This document shows, one piece after another, positions 23,404-29,102 of a DNA stretch of 29,102 nucleotides. The DNA is taken from the NCBI GenBank assembly GCA_002451555.1, contig DKCU01000146.1:1-29102 (forward strand). The letters run 5' to 3'. Position 1 is the stretch's first letter. Each line of letters starts with the position of its first letter. Below the pieces are notes generated by a model. The model did no database searches and had not been told where the DNA came from. It saw only the letters and a list, made by a program, of their open reading frames with translations. Position numbers and translations under genes: made by a program. The DNA is from Candidatus Segatella albertsiae. Its GTDB lineage: Bacteria; Bacteroidota; Bacteroidia; Bacteroidales; Bacteroidaceae.

Positions 23404-25102
23404 GCTGTCTTACACCCATACGTGCTTCTACGACGTTGACCACGTAGTCGCCGAGCTTCTCGCACTCCTGGATGATGTCCATGTACATCGTACCTATGGC
23501 GTAGGTATAAAGATGATTGTTGACATCGTTGATGTTTTGGCTCTTCAACTGGTTGCGGTAGTTGTTGATCTCGTTCTCAATGTTGAAGGAACGGTTGGCA
23601 TCGGTCTCGCCCTTATGCCCCACGAGAGCCACGTTCATCTGTGTCAAAGCGTTGTCGGTGAGTTCCATCATCTGGTGCATGTGTTCATACTGGGCAGGGA
23701 TGAAGTCTTCCTTGCCCTTGATGCGACGGTTGATGGTGCGGGCGATGTTGTAGCAACTGTCGCCGATACTCTCTATCTCGGAAATCTCACGGAGCATGGC
23801 GCGAATCTTTGCCTTGGTCTCGTCGCTCAGGTGGGAGTCGCTCACTTGGTCGAGGTACTTGGCTATCTCAATCTCCATGTTGTCGGAGATGCCCTCGTAT
23901 TTCTCGATGCGGGTGAAGAGCTTCACAAACTTGTCCTCATTGGTCTCGCCCAGCAATTCCTTCACCATGCCAAACATACGCTGGATGCGCTCGGCGAAGG
24001 AATGAATTTCCTTCTGAGCCTCCAAGACGGAGATTTCCGGGGTCTTCATGATACCTGTCTGGATGAAGCGCAAGCGGAAGTCGTCCTCATCGGCATTCTT
24101 CTTAGGACGGATAATCTTGCACACCAACTTCTCTATCTGTGGAATGAACCATACCAAGATAAAGGTGTTGGAGAGGTTGAAGGTCGTATGGAAGGCGGCA
24201 AGCACGAAAGAAAGCTTGGCTGCGTTGGCATAGAAGCCTGGTTCGCCCTTCGCCATGTCTGTGTCGTAGCCCACCCAACCGCATACGAGGTTGATGAATG
24301 GCTTGAATACGCAGAGAATCCACAAGACACCGAAGACGTTGAACACCATGTGTGCCATAGCCGCTCTTCGAGCCTGGGTGTTGGCGGTGAGGGCTGCCAC
24401 ATTGGAGGTGACGGTCGTACCGATGTTCTCGCCCATTACGAGGGCGATACCCTGGTAGATAGGCAAAACTCCCGTAGAACAGAGTATCATCGTAATCGCC
24501 ATGACGGCTGCCGAGCTCTGTACGCACATGGTAAGCACACTACCTATGAGTAAGAATGTGATAGTCGTGAGAAAGCTTTGCGGGTCAAAGCTGGCGAAGA
24601 AATCGAGGACAGGTTGGTTGTGGGCCAAGTCCATGTCGATGCCGGTTTGTCGAAGGGTTCCCAAACCGAGGAACATAAAGGATATACCGAAGATGAAGTC
24701 GCCTACGATTTTTCGCTTCTTGCTGTATATCAAGATGATAGCCATGAAGAACGCTGGCCATACGAAGTCGGTGATGTTGAATGAAAAACCTGCACTCATG
24801 ATCCAAGCGGTGAGCGTGGTTCCGATGTTGGCTCCCATGATGACTGAGATGGCTTGTGCCAAGGTCAGGAGACCAGCGTTGACGAAGGAGACCGTCATCA
24901 CCGTGGTGGCTGTTGAAGACTGGACCGCAGCCGTGATAAGCGTACCCGAAAGAATGCCCGTCACACGATTGGTGGTCATGGTTCCTAACACATGGCGCAG
25001 CTGAGGGCCTGCCATCTTCTGCAAACTGTCGCTCATCGACTTCATACCGAACATGAGTAGGGCGAGTGCTCCGATAAGCCTAAAAAATATCCAAATCGAC
25101 AT
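23393..25102 (-). CDS. Na+/phosphate cotransporter family protein with PhoU-like C-terminus
   Basis: This 569-residue protein has two inverted Na_Pi_cotrans repeats in the membrane part. The first carries QSSTATTVMT (61-70) and GANIGTT (90-96); the second carries QSSAAVMAIT (195-204) and GENIGTT (224-230). The QSS motifs bind substrate and sodium in SLC34-like carriers. Residues ~345-560 are a soluble, helical PhoU-like region with paired EI/ES-rich helices. It imports phosphate with sodium, or in some bacteria exports it; direction cannot be told. No clear TTTG/TAnnTTTG pair was found in the 106 bases shared with the divergent nucleoside kinase gene. Confidence 0.9.
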   Translation of the reverse strand: MSIWIFFRLIGALALLMFGMKSMSDSLQKMAGPQLRHVLGTMTTNRVTGILSGTLITAAVQSSTATTVMTVSFVNAGLLTLAQAISVIMGANIGTTLTAWIMSAGFSFNITDFVWPAFFMAIILIYSKKRKIVGDFIFGISFMFLGLGTLRQTGIDMDLAHNQPVLDFFASFDPQSFLTTITFLLIGSVLTMCVQSSAAVMAITMILCSTGVLPIYQGIALVMGENIGTTVTSNVAALTANTQARRAAMAHMVFNVFGVLWILCVFKPFINLVCGWVGYDTDMAKGEPGFYANAAKLSFVLAAFHTTFNLSNTFILVWFIPQIEKLVCKIIRPKKNADEDDFRLRFIQTGIMKTPEISVLEAQKEIHSFAERIQRMFGMVKELLGETNEDKFVKLFTRIEKYEGISDNMEIEIAKYLDQVSDSHLSDETKAKIRAMLREISEIESIGDSCYNIARTINRRIKGKEDFIPAQYEHMHQMMELTDNALTQMNVALVGHKGETDANRSFNIENEINNYRNQLKSQNINDVNNHLYTYAIGTMYMDIIQECEKLGDYVVNVVEARMGVRQHEA

Positions 25103-25153
25103 ATTTTTAATTAATTTATGTTTTCAAAATCACCGTAGTTCCGAATTTCTTCG

Positions 25154-25161
25154 TATCTTTG
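25154..25161 (+). promoter_or_regulatory. Probable -7 box of the nucleoside kinase gene
   Basis: TATCTTTG lies 47 bases before the ATG at 25209. The -33 region is a poor match (CACC at the 19-base distance), so the promoter may be weak or activator-dependent. Confidence 0.5.
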
Positions 25162-25208
25162 GAAATGAATCATAGATTGTCTAATGTTGTAACATAAACG
25201 TAACGCTA

Positions 25209-26873
25209 ATGAAACAGATGATACAAATCCGTTGCAAAAATAATAAAAAATCTCAAAAAGTGGCAATCGGAAGCACACTTTTTGATATTTTTTCTGATTT
25301 TGGGCTCAAAATGGAGCATGGACCTATCTCTTGCAAGGTAAATAACAAGGTGGAAGGTCTTCATTATCGTGTCTATAACAGCAAGGACGTGGAGTTCCTC
25401 GACATGACCTCTCCATCGGGTTCTCGCGCCTATACCCGTACTCTCTTCTTCGTGCTCTGCAAGGCAGTGAAGGATGTGTTCCCTGCCAGTCCAGATGTCA
25501 TCATCGACATTCCTGTGTCGAATGGCTTTTATGTGGATGTGCGTCTGGAACGACCTCTTACCGATGAAGATGTCAATATGATCTATCGTCGGATGGAGAA
25601 AATCATCGCCGACAAGATGCCTATCCGTCGTTATATGGTGCCTACCGAGGAGGCGATAGCCCTTTTCGAGGAAAAGGGGGATGTGGAGAAAGTGAAGCTC
25701 TTGAAGACTTCGGGCTCTATCTATACGACCTATTATAAAATAGGTGATTATGTCGATTTCTATTACGGAACGCTTCTGACCAACACCTCCGAATTGTATC
25801 TTTTCGGCTTGGAAAAATATTATGACGGTATGTTGCTTCGCATTCCTTCGTTGAAAAATCCTGATGTGCTGGGCGAGGTGACCAAGCAAGACAAGATGTT
25901 TGAGATTTTCAAGGAGCATCACCGTTGGCAAGACATCATCGGCATTCGTACCGTTGGCGATTTCAATGCGGCGGTCGATGCGGGCTTTTCTACCGACATC
26001 ATCAATATCAGCGAGGCTTTGCAAGAGAAGAAAATCGCTAAGATTGCTGAGGAGATTGCGCAGCGTGAAGGCGTGAAACTCGTGCTTCTTGCAGGTCCTT
26101 CCTCTTCGGGCAAGACCACTTCCTGCAAGCGTCTTTCCATTCAACTGGCTGTCAATGGCTTGAAACCGCTTCAGATTTCACTCGACGATTATTTTGTGGA
26201 TAGGGAGAAAACTCCGAAGGACGAGAAAGGTGAATATGATTACGAGAGCATCTATGCGCTCGATTTGCAACTCATCAACGACCAGTTCAACGCCCTCTTC
26301 CGTGGCGAGGAGGTGGAATTGCCTAAGTATGACTTCCAGTCGGGCAAAAGCAAGAAAAGTGGCAAGAAGTTGAAGATGACACCTAACAATGTATTGGTGG
26401 TGGAGGGCATCCATGCCTTGAATCCGGAACTGACATCGCAAATACCTGACAATCAGATATTCCGTGTCTATGCCTCTGCGCTGACAACGATACTCTTGGA
26501 CAATCACAACTATATCCCTACGACCGACAACCGTTTGCTCCGTCGCATCATCCGTGACTATAAATATAGAGGTGTCAGTGCACAGGAGACCATCCATCGC
26601 TGGCCTTCGGTGCGAGCAGGAGAGAACAAGTGGATATTCCCGTTCCAGGAGAATGCCGATGCGATGCTCAATACGGCGATGCTCTATGAGTTGGCGGTGA
26701 TAAAAATGCAGGCGGAACCGCTCTTGCAGCAAGTGCCAGAGAATTGCGAGGAGTATGCTGAGGCTTACCGTCTCTTGAAATTCTTGAAGTATTTCAAGGG
26801 CATACCTTATAATAACCTGCCTCCGACATCGTTGTTGAGAGAGTTCCTGGGTGGAAGTTCCTTCCACTATTGA
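25209..26873 (+). CDS. TGS-domain nucleoside kinase (uridine kinase/phosphoribulokinase-like)
   Basis: This 554-residue protein combines an N-terminal TGS-like ubiquitin fold (about 1-65), a region like the threonyl-tRNA synthetase second additional domain (about 70-230) and a C-terminal P-loop kinase. The P-loop is AGPSSSGKTTSCKRL (about 295-309). Further kinase blocks are SLDDYFVDREKTP, which holds the substrate-binding Asp pair and Tyr of uridine kinases, VVEGIHALNPEL (Walker B-like) and RRIIRDYKYRG. The architecture is widespread in Bacteroidota and usually annotated as nucleoside kinase; the exact nucleoside is unknown, and uridine is the best guess from motifs. It faces upp across an intergenic gap, fitting a pyrimidine-salvage neighbourhood, though the two are on opposite strands and not an operon. 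Confidence 0.87.
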   Translation: MKQMIQIRCKNNKKSQKVAIGSTLFDIFSDFGLKMEHGPISCKVNNKVEGLHYRVYNSKDVEFLDMTSPSGSRAYTRTLFFVLCKAVKDVFPASPDVIIDIPVSNGFYVDVRLERPLTDEDVNMIYRRMEKIIADKMPIRRYMVPTEEAIALFEEKGDVEKVKLLKTSGSIYTTYYKIGDYVDFYYGTLLTNTSELYLFGLEKYYDGMLLRIPSLKNPDVLGEVTKQDKMFEIFKEHHRWQDIIGIRTVGDFNAAVDAGFSTDIINISEALQEKKIAKIAEEIAQREGVKLVLLAGPSSSGKTTSCKRLSIQLAVNGLKPLQISLDDYFVDREKTPKDEKGEYDYESIYALDLQLINDQFNALFRGEEVELPKYDFQSGKSKKSGKKLKMTPNNVLVVEGIHALNPELTSQIPDNQIFRVYASALTTILLDNHNYIPTTDNRLLRRIIRDYKYRGVSAQETIHRWPSVRAGENKWIFPFQENADAMLNTAMLYELAVIKMQAEPLLQQVPENCEEYAEAYRLLKFLKYFKGIPYNNLPPTSLLREFLGGSSFHY

Positions 26874-26950
26874 TTTGGATTAGGTGCTTCTTGCTCATTT
26901 TGCCTTGTTGCGGATCATTGCTCCCCAAGGAGGCAAAACTGTCTCCCTAT

Positions 26951-26987
26951 GGCAGTAAACTGCCCTCAGTATGGGCAGTTTACTGCC
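26951..26987. repeat. Perfect 15-base inverted repeat
   Basis: Arms 26951-26965 and 26973-26987 are exactly complementary around a 7-base loop (TCAGTAT). It may end the kinase transcript, although no T-run follows on the plus strand. Confidence 0.75.
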
Positions 26988-27130
26988 CTGCCTAAACAGA
27001 AATATTGCTCTCGGTAAGGAATTTATTTAGTGTGGGGAGACTAACTTGTTGAATCTAATTCACATAGCACATCTGTATGCATAAGTATCTGTGGTGCAAC
27101 AGGTTGCGCCCTGTGCTATGTGTGTATTGA

Positions 27131-27254
27131 CATATCACTCACATTTCACTACATAGCACGCTTTCTCGGAAGTGGCCCTATTGGAAGGTAAGCGGCTCCG
27201 CATTTATGCCTTGCCTATTTCCAAAGTGTAATGTAGTGAAATGTAAGTGATATG
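27131..27254. repeat. MITE-like unit: 24-base terminal inverted repeats, 3-base flanking duplication
   Basis: The ends 27131-27154 and 27231-27254 are inverted repeats with one mismatch in 24. TGA flanks both ends (27128-27130 and 27255-27257). The 76-base centre holds no coding frame but has an imperfect stem (AGGTAAG/CTTGCCT). Confidence 0.5.
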
Positions 27255-27279
27255 TGATTTGTTATATTTCACGTAGTAT

Positions 27280-27317
27280 AACAGGCTGTAATACAGCTTG
27301 TTATCACGATAATCGTG
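27280..27317. repeat. Two adjacent short hairpins downstream of upp
   Basis: AACAGGCTGT/ACAGCTTGTT (27280-27289, 27293-27302; 9 of 10 paired) and CACGAT/ATCGTG (27305-27310, 27312-27317) lie 44-82 bases after the upp stop and could terminate upp, although no T-run is present. Confidence 0.45.
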
Positions 27318-27361
27318 CTATGTGCAATATGTTTGATGGTTTGGTGCGTCCTGTCAGAAAA

Positions 27362-28021
27362 TTATAGCTTGTTCCCGTAACAAAGGTCGCCTGCGTCGCC
27401 GAAGCCAGGCACGATGTACTTGTGCTCGTTCAGTCCTTCGTCGATGCTTGCGCACCAAATGGTAGTCTTGTCCTCAGGGAAGGTCTTCTTGATGTGCTCG
27501 ATGCCTTCTGGGGCAGCAAGTACGCAAGCTACGTGGATGTGCTTAGGGTTGCCCTTGGTGAGGAACGCCTTCATGCCCATCTCCATGCTGATGCCTGTGG
27601 CGAGCATCGGGTCGGCGATGATGAGCGTCTTGTCCGTGAGGTCAGGGGTGGCGAGGTATTCGATGTGTACGCCTATCTCCGTGTGTTCCTTGTTGGTATA
27701 TTCACGGTAAGCACTCACAAAGGCATTGCCTGAGTGGTCGAAAACGTTGAGAAATCCTTCGTGGAAAGGAAGACCGGCACGGAAGATGGTGCCAATGACA
27801 ATCTTGTCGGTAGGGAGATTGACCTTAGCTACGCCAAGTGGTGTAGTCACGTCTTTTGCTTCATAATTGAGAGTCTTTGAGATTTCAAAGGCCTCGTACT
27901 CGCCGATTCTCATGATGTTGTTGCGGAAGAGCAATCGGTTCTTTTGATAGTCGCAGTCACGCATCTCTGCCAAGTAACGGTTGATGATGCAGTTGTGCTC
28001 GCTCAGGTTGTTAATATCCAT
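27362..28021 (-). CDS. upp: Uracil phosphoribosyltransferase
   Basis: This 219-residue enzyme makes UMP from uracil and PRPP, the main uracil-salvage step. The PRPP-binding loop is LIIADPMLATGIS (133-145). RAGLPF (81-86) is the second phosphate-binding region and PGFGDAGD (206-213) is the uracil-binding C-terminal motif. Length is a little above the ~208 residues usual elsewhere, as in other Bacteroidota copies, because of an N-terminal extension. It is a single-gene unit with an excellent promoter at 28081-28111 and a leader of about 55 bases. Confidence 0.93.
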   Translation of the reverse strand: MDINNLSEHNCIINRYLAEMRDCDYQKNRLLFRNNIMRIGEYEAFEISKTLNYEAKDVTTPLGVAKVNLPTDKIVIGTIFRAGLPFHEGFLNVFDHSGNAFVSAYREYTNKEHTEIGVHIEYLATPDLTDKTLIIADPMLATGISMEMGMKAFLTKGNPKHIHVACVLAAPEGIEHIKKTFPEDKTTIWCASIDEGLNEHKYIVPGFGDAGDLCYGNKL

Positions 28022-28080
28022 AGTTGTAGTTTTTTGTGCTGTTTCCTTTTGGCAAAATTGATTTATTGCCTAAATTGGTG

Positions 28081-28111
28081 CAAAGATAACGTAAAAAATG
28101 GAGACGGCAAA
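28081..28111 (-). promoter_or_regulatory. Promoter of upp
   Basis: On the minus strand TTTG (28108-28111), a 19-base spacer and TATCTTTG (28081-28088) match the consensus exactly. Confidence 0.82.
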
Positions 28112-28121
28112 ATGTTTGGGC

Positions 28122-28157
28122 TTTTTTTTGCAAAGTTTGCAGACTTTGCAAAAAAAA
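28122..28157. repeat. Perfect 15-base inverted repeat between upp and pckA
   Basis: Arms 28122-28136 and 28143-28157 are complementary around a 6-base loop. Each strand reads T8, a GCAAAGT stem, then A8, so the T-run is on the wrong side for a standard terminator. It lies just upstream of the upp -33 box and may be an operator. The rest of the 413-base upp-pckA gap (28022-28434) holds the two promoters; I see no gene in it. Confidence 0.65.
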
Positions 28158-28325
28158 CTTAGGCAGCTGATGCTATTAAATATAAATAGGTGTAATCATG
28201 TCGGACCATGAAAGAAAGCTTGGATTATTTGCAAAGTCAACGTGGCAAATTGTGGACGAATGAATTTGATTTTAAATTCTTTAACCTAAAAAGAACTTAA
28301 AATACATTATTTATATTCGAGAATC

Positions 28326-28356
28326 TTTGTCATAAAACATATTTTTCGTAACTTTG
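28326..28356 (+). promoter_or_regulatory. Promoter of pckA
   Basis: TTTG (28326-28329), a 19-base spacer and TAACTTTG (28349-28356) match the consensus. The leader to the ATG at 28435 is about 70 bases and A-rich. Confidence 0.82.
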
Positions 28357-28434
28357 CGGCGGTTTTGAAAGAAAATCAGAATAACATTAAAAGTTAGAAA
28401 GAATTAATTCACAACTTAAATACATTTAATAAAA

Positions 28435-29102
28435 ATGGCAAAGTTTGATAAGTCAGTTTTAGCAAAGTACGGAATCACAGGTACAACTGAGGTTCTCTAC
28501 AATCCTTCTTATGAGGTATTGTTCAACGAGGAGACAAAGGAAGGTCTTCAGGGTTTTGAGGTTGGTCAGGAGACTGAGCTCGGTGCAGTTAACGTAATGA
28601 CTGGTATCTATACTGGTCGTTCTCCTAAAGACAAGTTCATCGTTGACGATGCTACTTCTCACGACACAGTATGGTGGGATTCTGAGGAGTATCACAACGA
28701 TAACCACAAGGCAACTCCAGAGGCATGGAACGCCGTTAAGGAGATCGCTAAGAAGGAGCTTTCTAACAAGAAGTTGTTCGTAGTAGATGGTTTCTGCGGT
28801 ACACACAAGGATACACGTATGAAGGTACGTTTCATCGTTGAGGTAGCATGGCAGGCACACTTCGTAACAAATATGTTCATCCGTCCTCAGAACGAGGCTG
28901 AGTTCGATCAGGAGCCAGACTTCATCGTTTACAATGCTTCTAAGGCAAAGGTTGAGAACTGGAAGGAGTTGGGTCTCCACTCTGAGACAGCCGTTGTATT
29001 CAACGTAACTTCTAAGGAGCAGGTTATCATCAACACATGGTATGGTGGTGAGATGAAGAAGGGTATGTTCTCTATGATGAACTACTTCTTGCCATTGAAG
29101 GG
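28435..29102 (+). CDS. pckA: Phosphoenolpyruvate carboxykinase (ATP), 3' end outside window
   Basis: The frame is open from the ATG at 28435 to the window edge (222 codons of an enzyme usually ~535 residues). It reads MAKFDKSVLAKYGITG, then TGIYTGRSPKDKF (56-68) with the substrate-binding Arg62, VVDGFCGTHKDTR, ARF-equivalent VRFIVEVAWQAHF, NMFIRPQNEAE, and IINTWYGGEMKKGMFS close to the edge, which includes the active-site lysine region. The kinase P-loop would follow outside the window. The enzyme interconverts oxaloacetate and PEP with ATP/ADP; in succinate-forming Bacteroidota it mostly works in the CO2-fixing direction. Its codon choice is strongly biased (for example AAG, GGT, GTT, CTC-rich stretches), as expected of a highly expressed gene, and differs visibly from the AT-rich glycan genes. 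Confidence 0.95.
   Translation, partial: MAKFDKSVLAKYGITGTTEVLYNPSYEVLFNEETKEGLQGFEVGQETELGAVNVMTGIYTGRSPKDKFIVDDATSHDTVWWDSEEYHNDNHKATPEAWNAVKEIAKKELSNKKLFVVDGFCGTHKDTRMKVRFIVEVAWQAHFVTNMFIRPQNEAEFDQEPDFIVYNASKAKVENWKELGLHSETAVVFNVTSKEQVIINTWYGGEMKKGMFSMMNYFLPLK

Larger units (their letters stand above)
26874..27361. other. Gene-free interval with multiple inverted repeats between convergent genes
   Basis: No convincing coding frame or tRNA is seen in these 488 bases. They hold a GTCTCCC/GGGAGAC pair (26941-26947, 27036-27042), a perfect 15-base inverted repeat, four copies of GTGCTATGTG or its complement, a 24-base inverted repeat, and two short hairpins (27280-27302 and 27305-27317). Such density is compatible with a decayed miniature element or a structured 3' region. 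Confidence 0.7.

Noticed and set aside
23402..24553. Plus-strand open frame of 383 codons opposite the Na/Pi transporter
   Set aside because: It is antisense to a well-supported membrane protein; His/Val-rich composition is typical of a shadow frame.
25206..26144. Minus-strand open frame of 312 codons opposite the nucleoside kinase
   Set aside because: The plus-strand protein has clear TGS and P-loop kinase motifs; the antisense protein has none.
28198..28263. Small open frame of 21 codons between upp and pckA
   Set aside because: There is no promoter or ribosome-binding context that I can support, and no recognisable peptide.

Overview
The window looks like a chromosomal segment of a Bacteroidota member, most likely Prevotella/Segatella or a close relative. 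The reasons are the gene families (DUF5672 and DUF6056 proteins, the AAA-ATPase_like/PDDEXK_9 fusion, COG2865-type ATP-binding regulators, the TGS-nucleoside kinase), A-rich leaders with few Shine-Dalgarno sites, and several textbook Bacteroidota promoters (TTTG, 19-20 bases, TAnnTTTG). The genus is an inference from style; the phylum is well supported.

Region 1 (1-11,958) is an AT-rich surface-glycan region. The window opens inside the 3' end of a COG2865/Schlafen-type regulator. It is followed by a polytopic DUF6056-like membrane protein, a GT4 and four GT2 glycosyltransferases, a tandem pair of DUF5672 putative glycosyltransferases and a Gtf3/galactofuranosyltransferase-like protein. Nearly all are on the minus strand; one GT2 (4247-5188) points the other way. 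An AAA+ ATPase and an N-terminally short COG2865 protein are wedged in front of the second DUF5672 gene, behind a promoter module that is also present in front of the first DUF5672 gene.

Region 2 (10,918-18,280, minus strand) reads as a lipid A/core operon. In transcription order it has an MsbA-like ABC exporter, an LpxL-like acyltransferase, an AAA-ATPase/PD-(D/E)XK protein with no obvious envelope role, a Kdo/heptose-kinase-like protein, a GlfT2-like GT2 and the Gtf3-like transferase. Its promoter lies so close to the first ATG that the mRNA is probably leaderless or nearly so.

Region 3 (18,351-25,102) holds miaB with a strong terminator, a PAP2-family membrane protein, an NAD-dependent epimerase/dehydratase, a stand-alone AAA ATPase on the plus strand with an operator-like repeat at its start site, and a Na/Pi-cotransporter with a PhoU-like tail.

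Region 4 (25,209-29,102) is metabolic: a TGS-domain nucleoside kinase (plus) converges on upp (minus), and divergent from upp is pckA, cut by the window end. The 488-base gap between the kinase and upp is packed with inverted repeats, including a MITE-like 124-base unit. The gap between upp and pckA carries a perfect 15-base inverted repeat.

No tRNA, rRNA, CRISPR array or transposase was seen. The best candidates for something new are the coupled AAA/COG2865 pair with its duplicated operator-promoter module, the leaderless exporter promoter, and the inverted-repeat island at 26,941-27,324.
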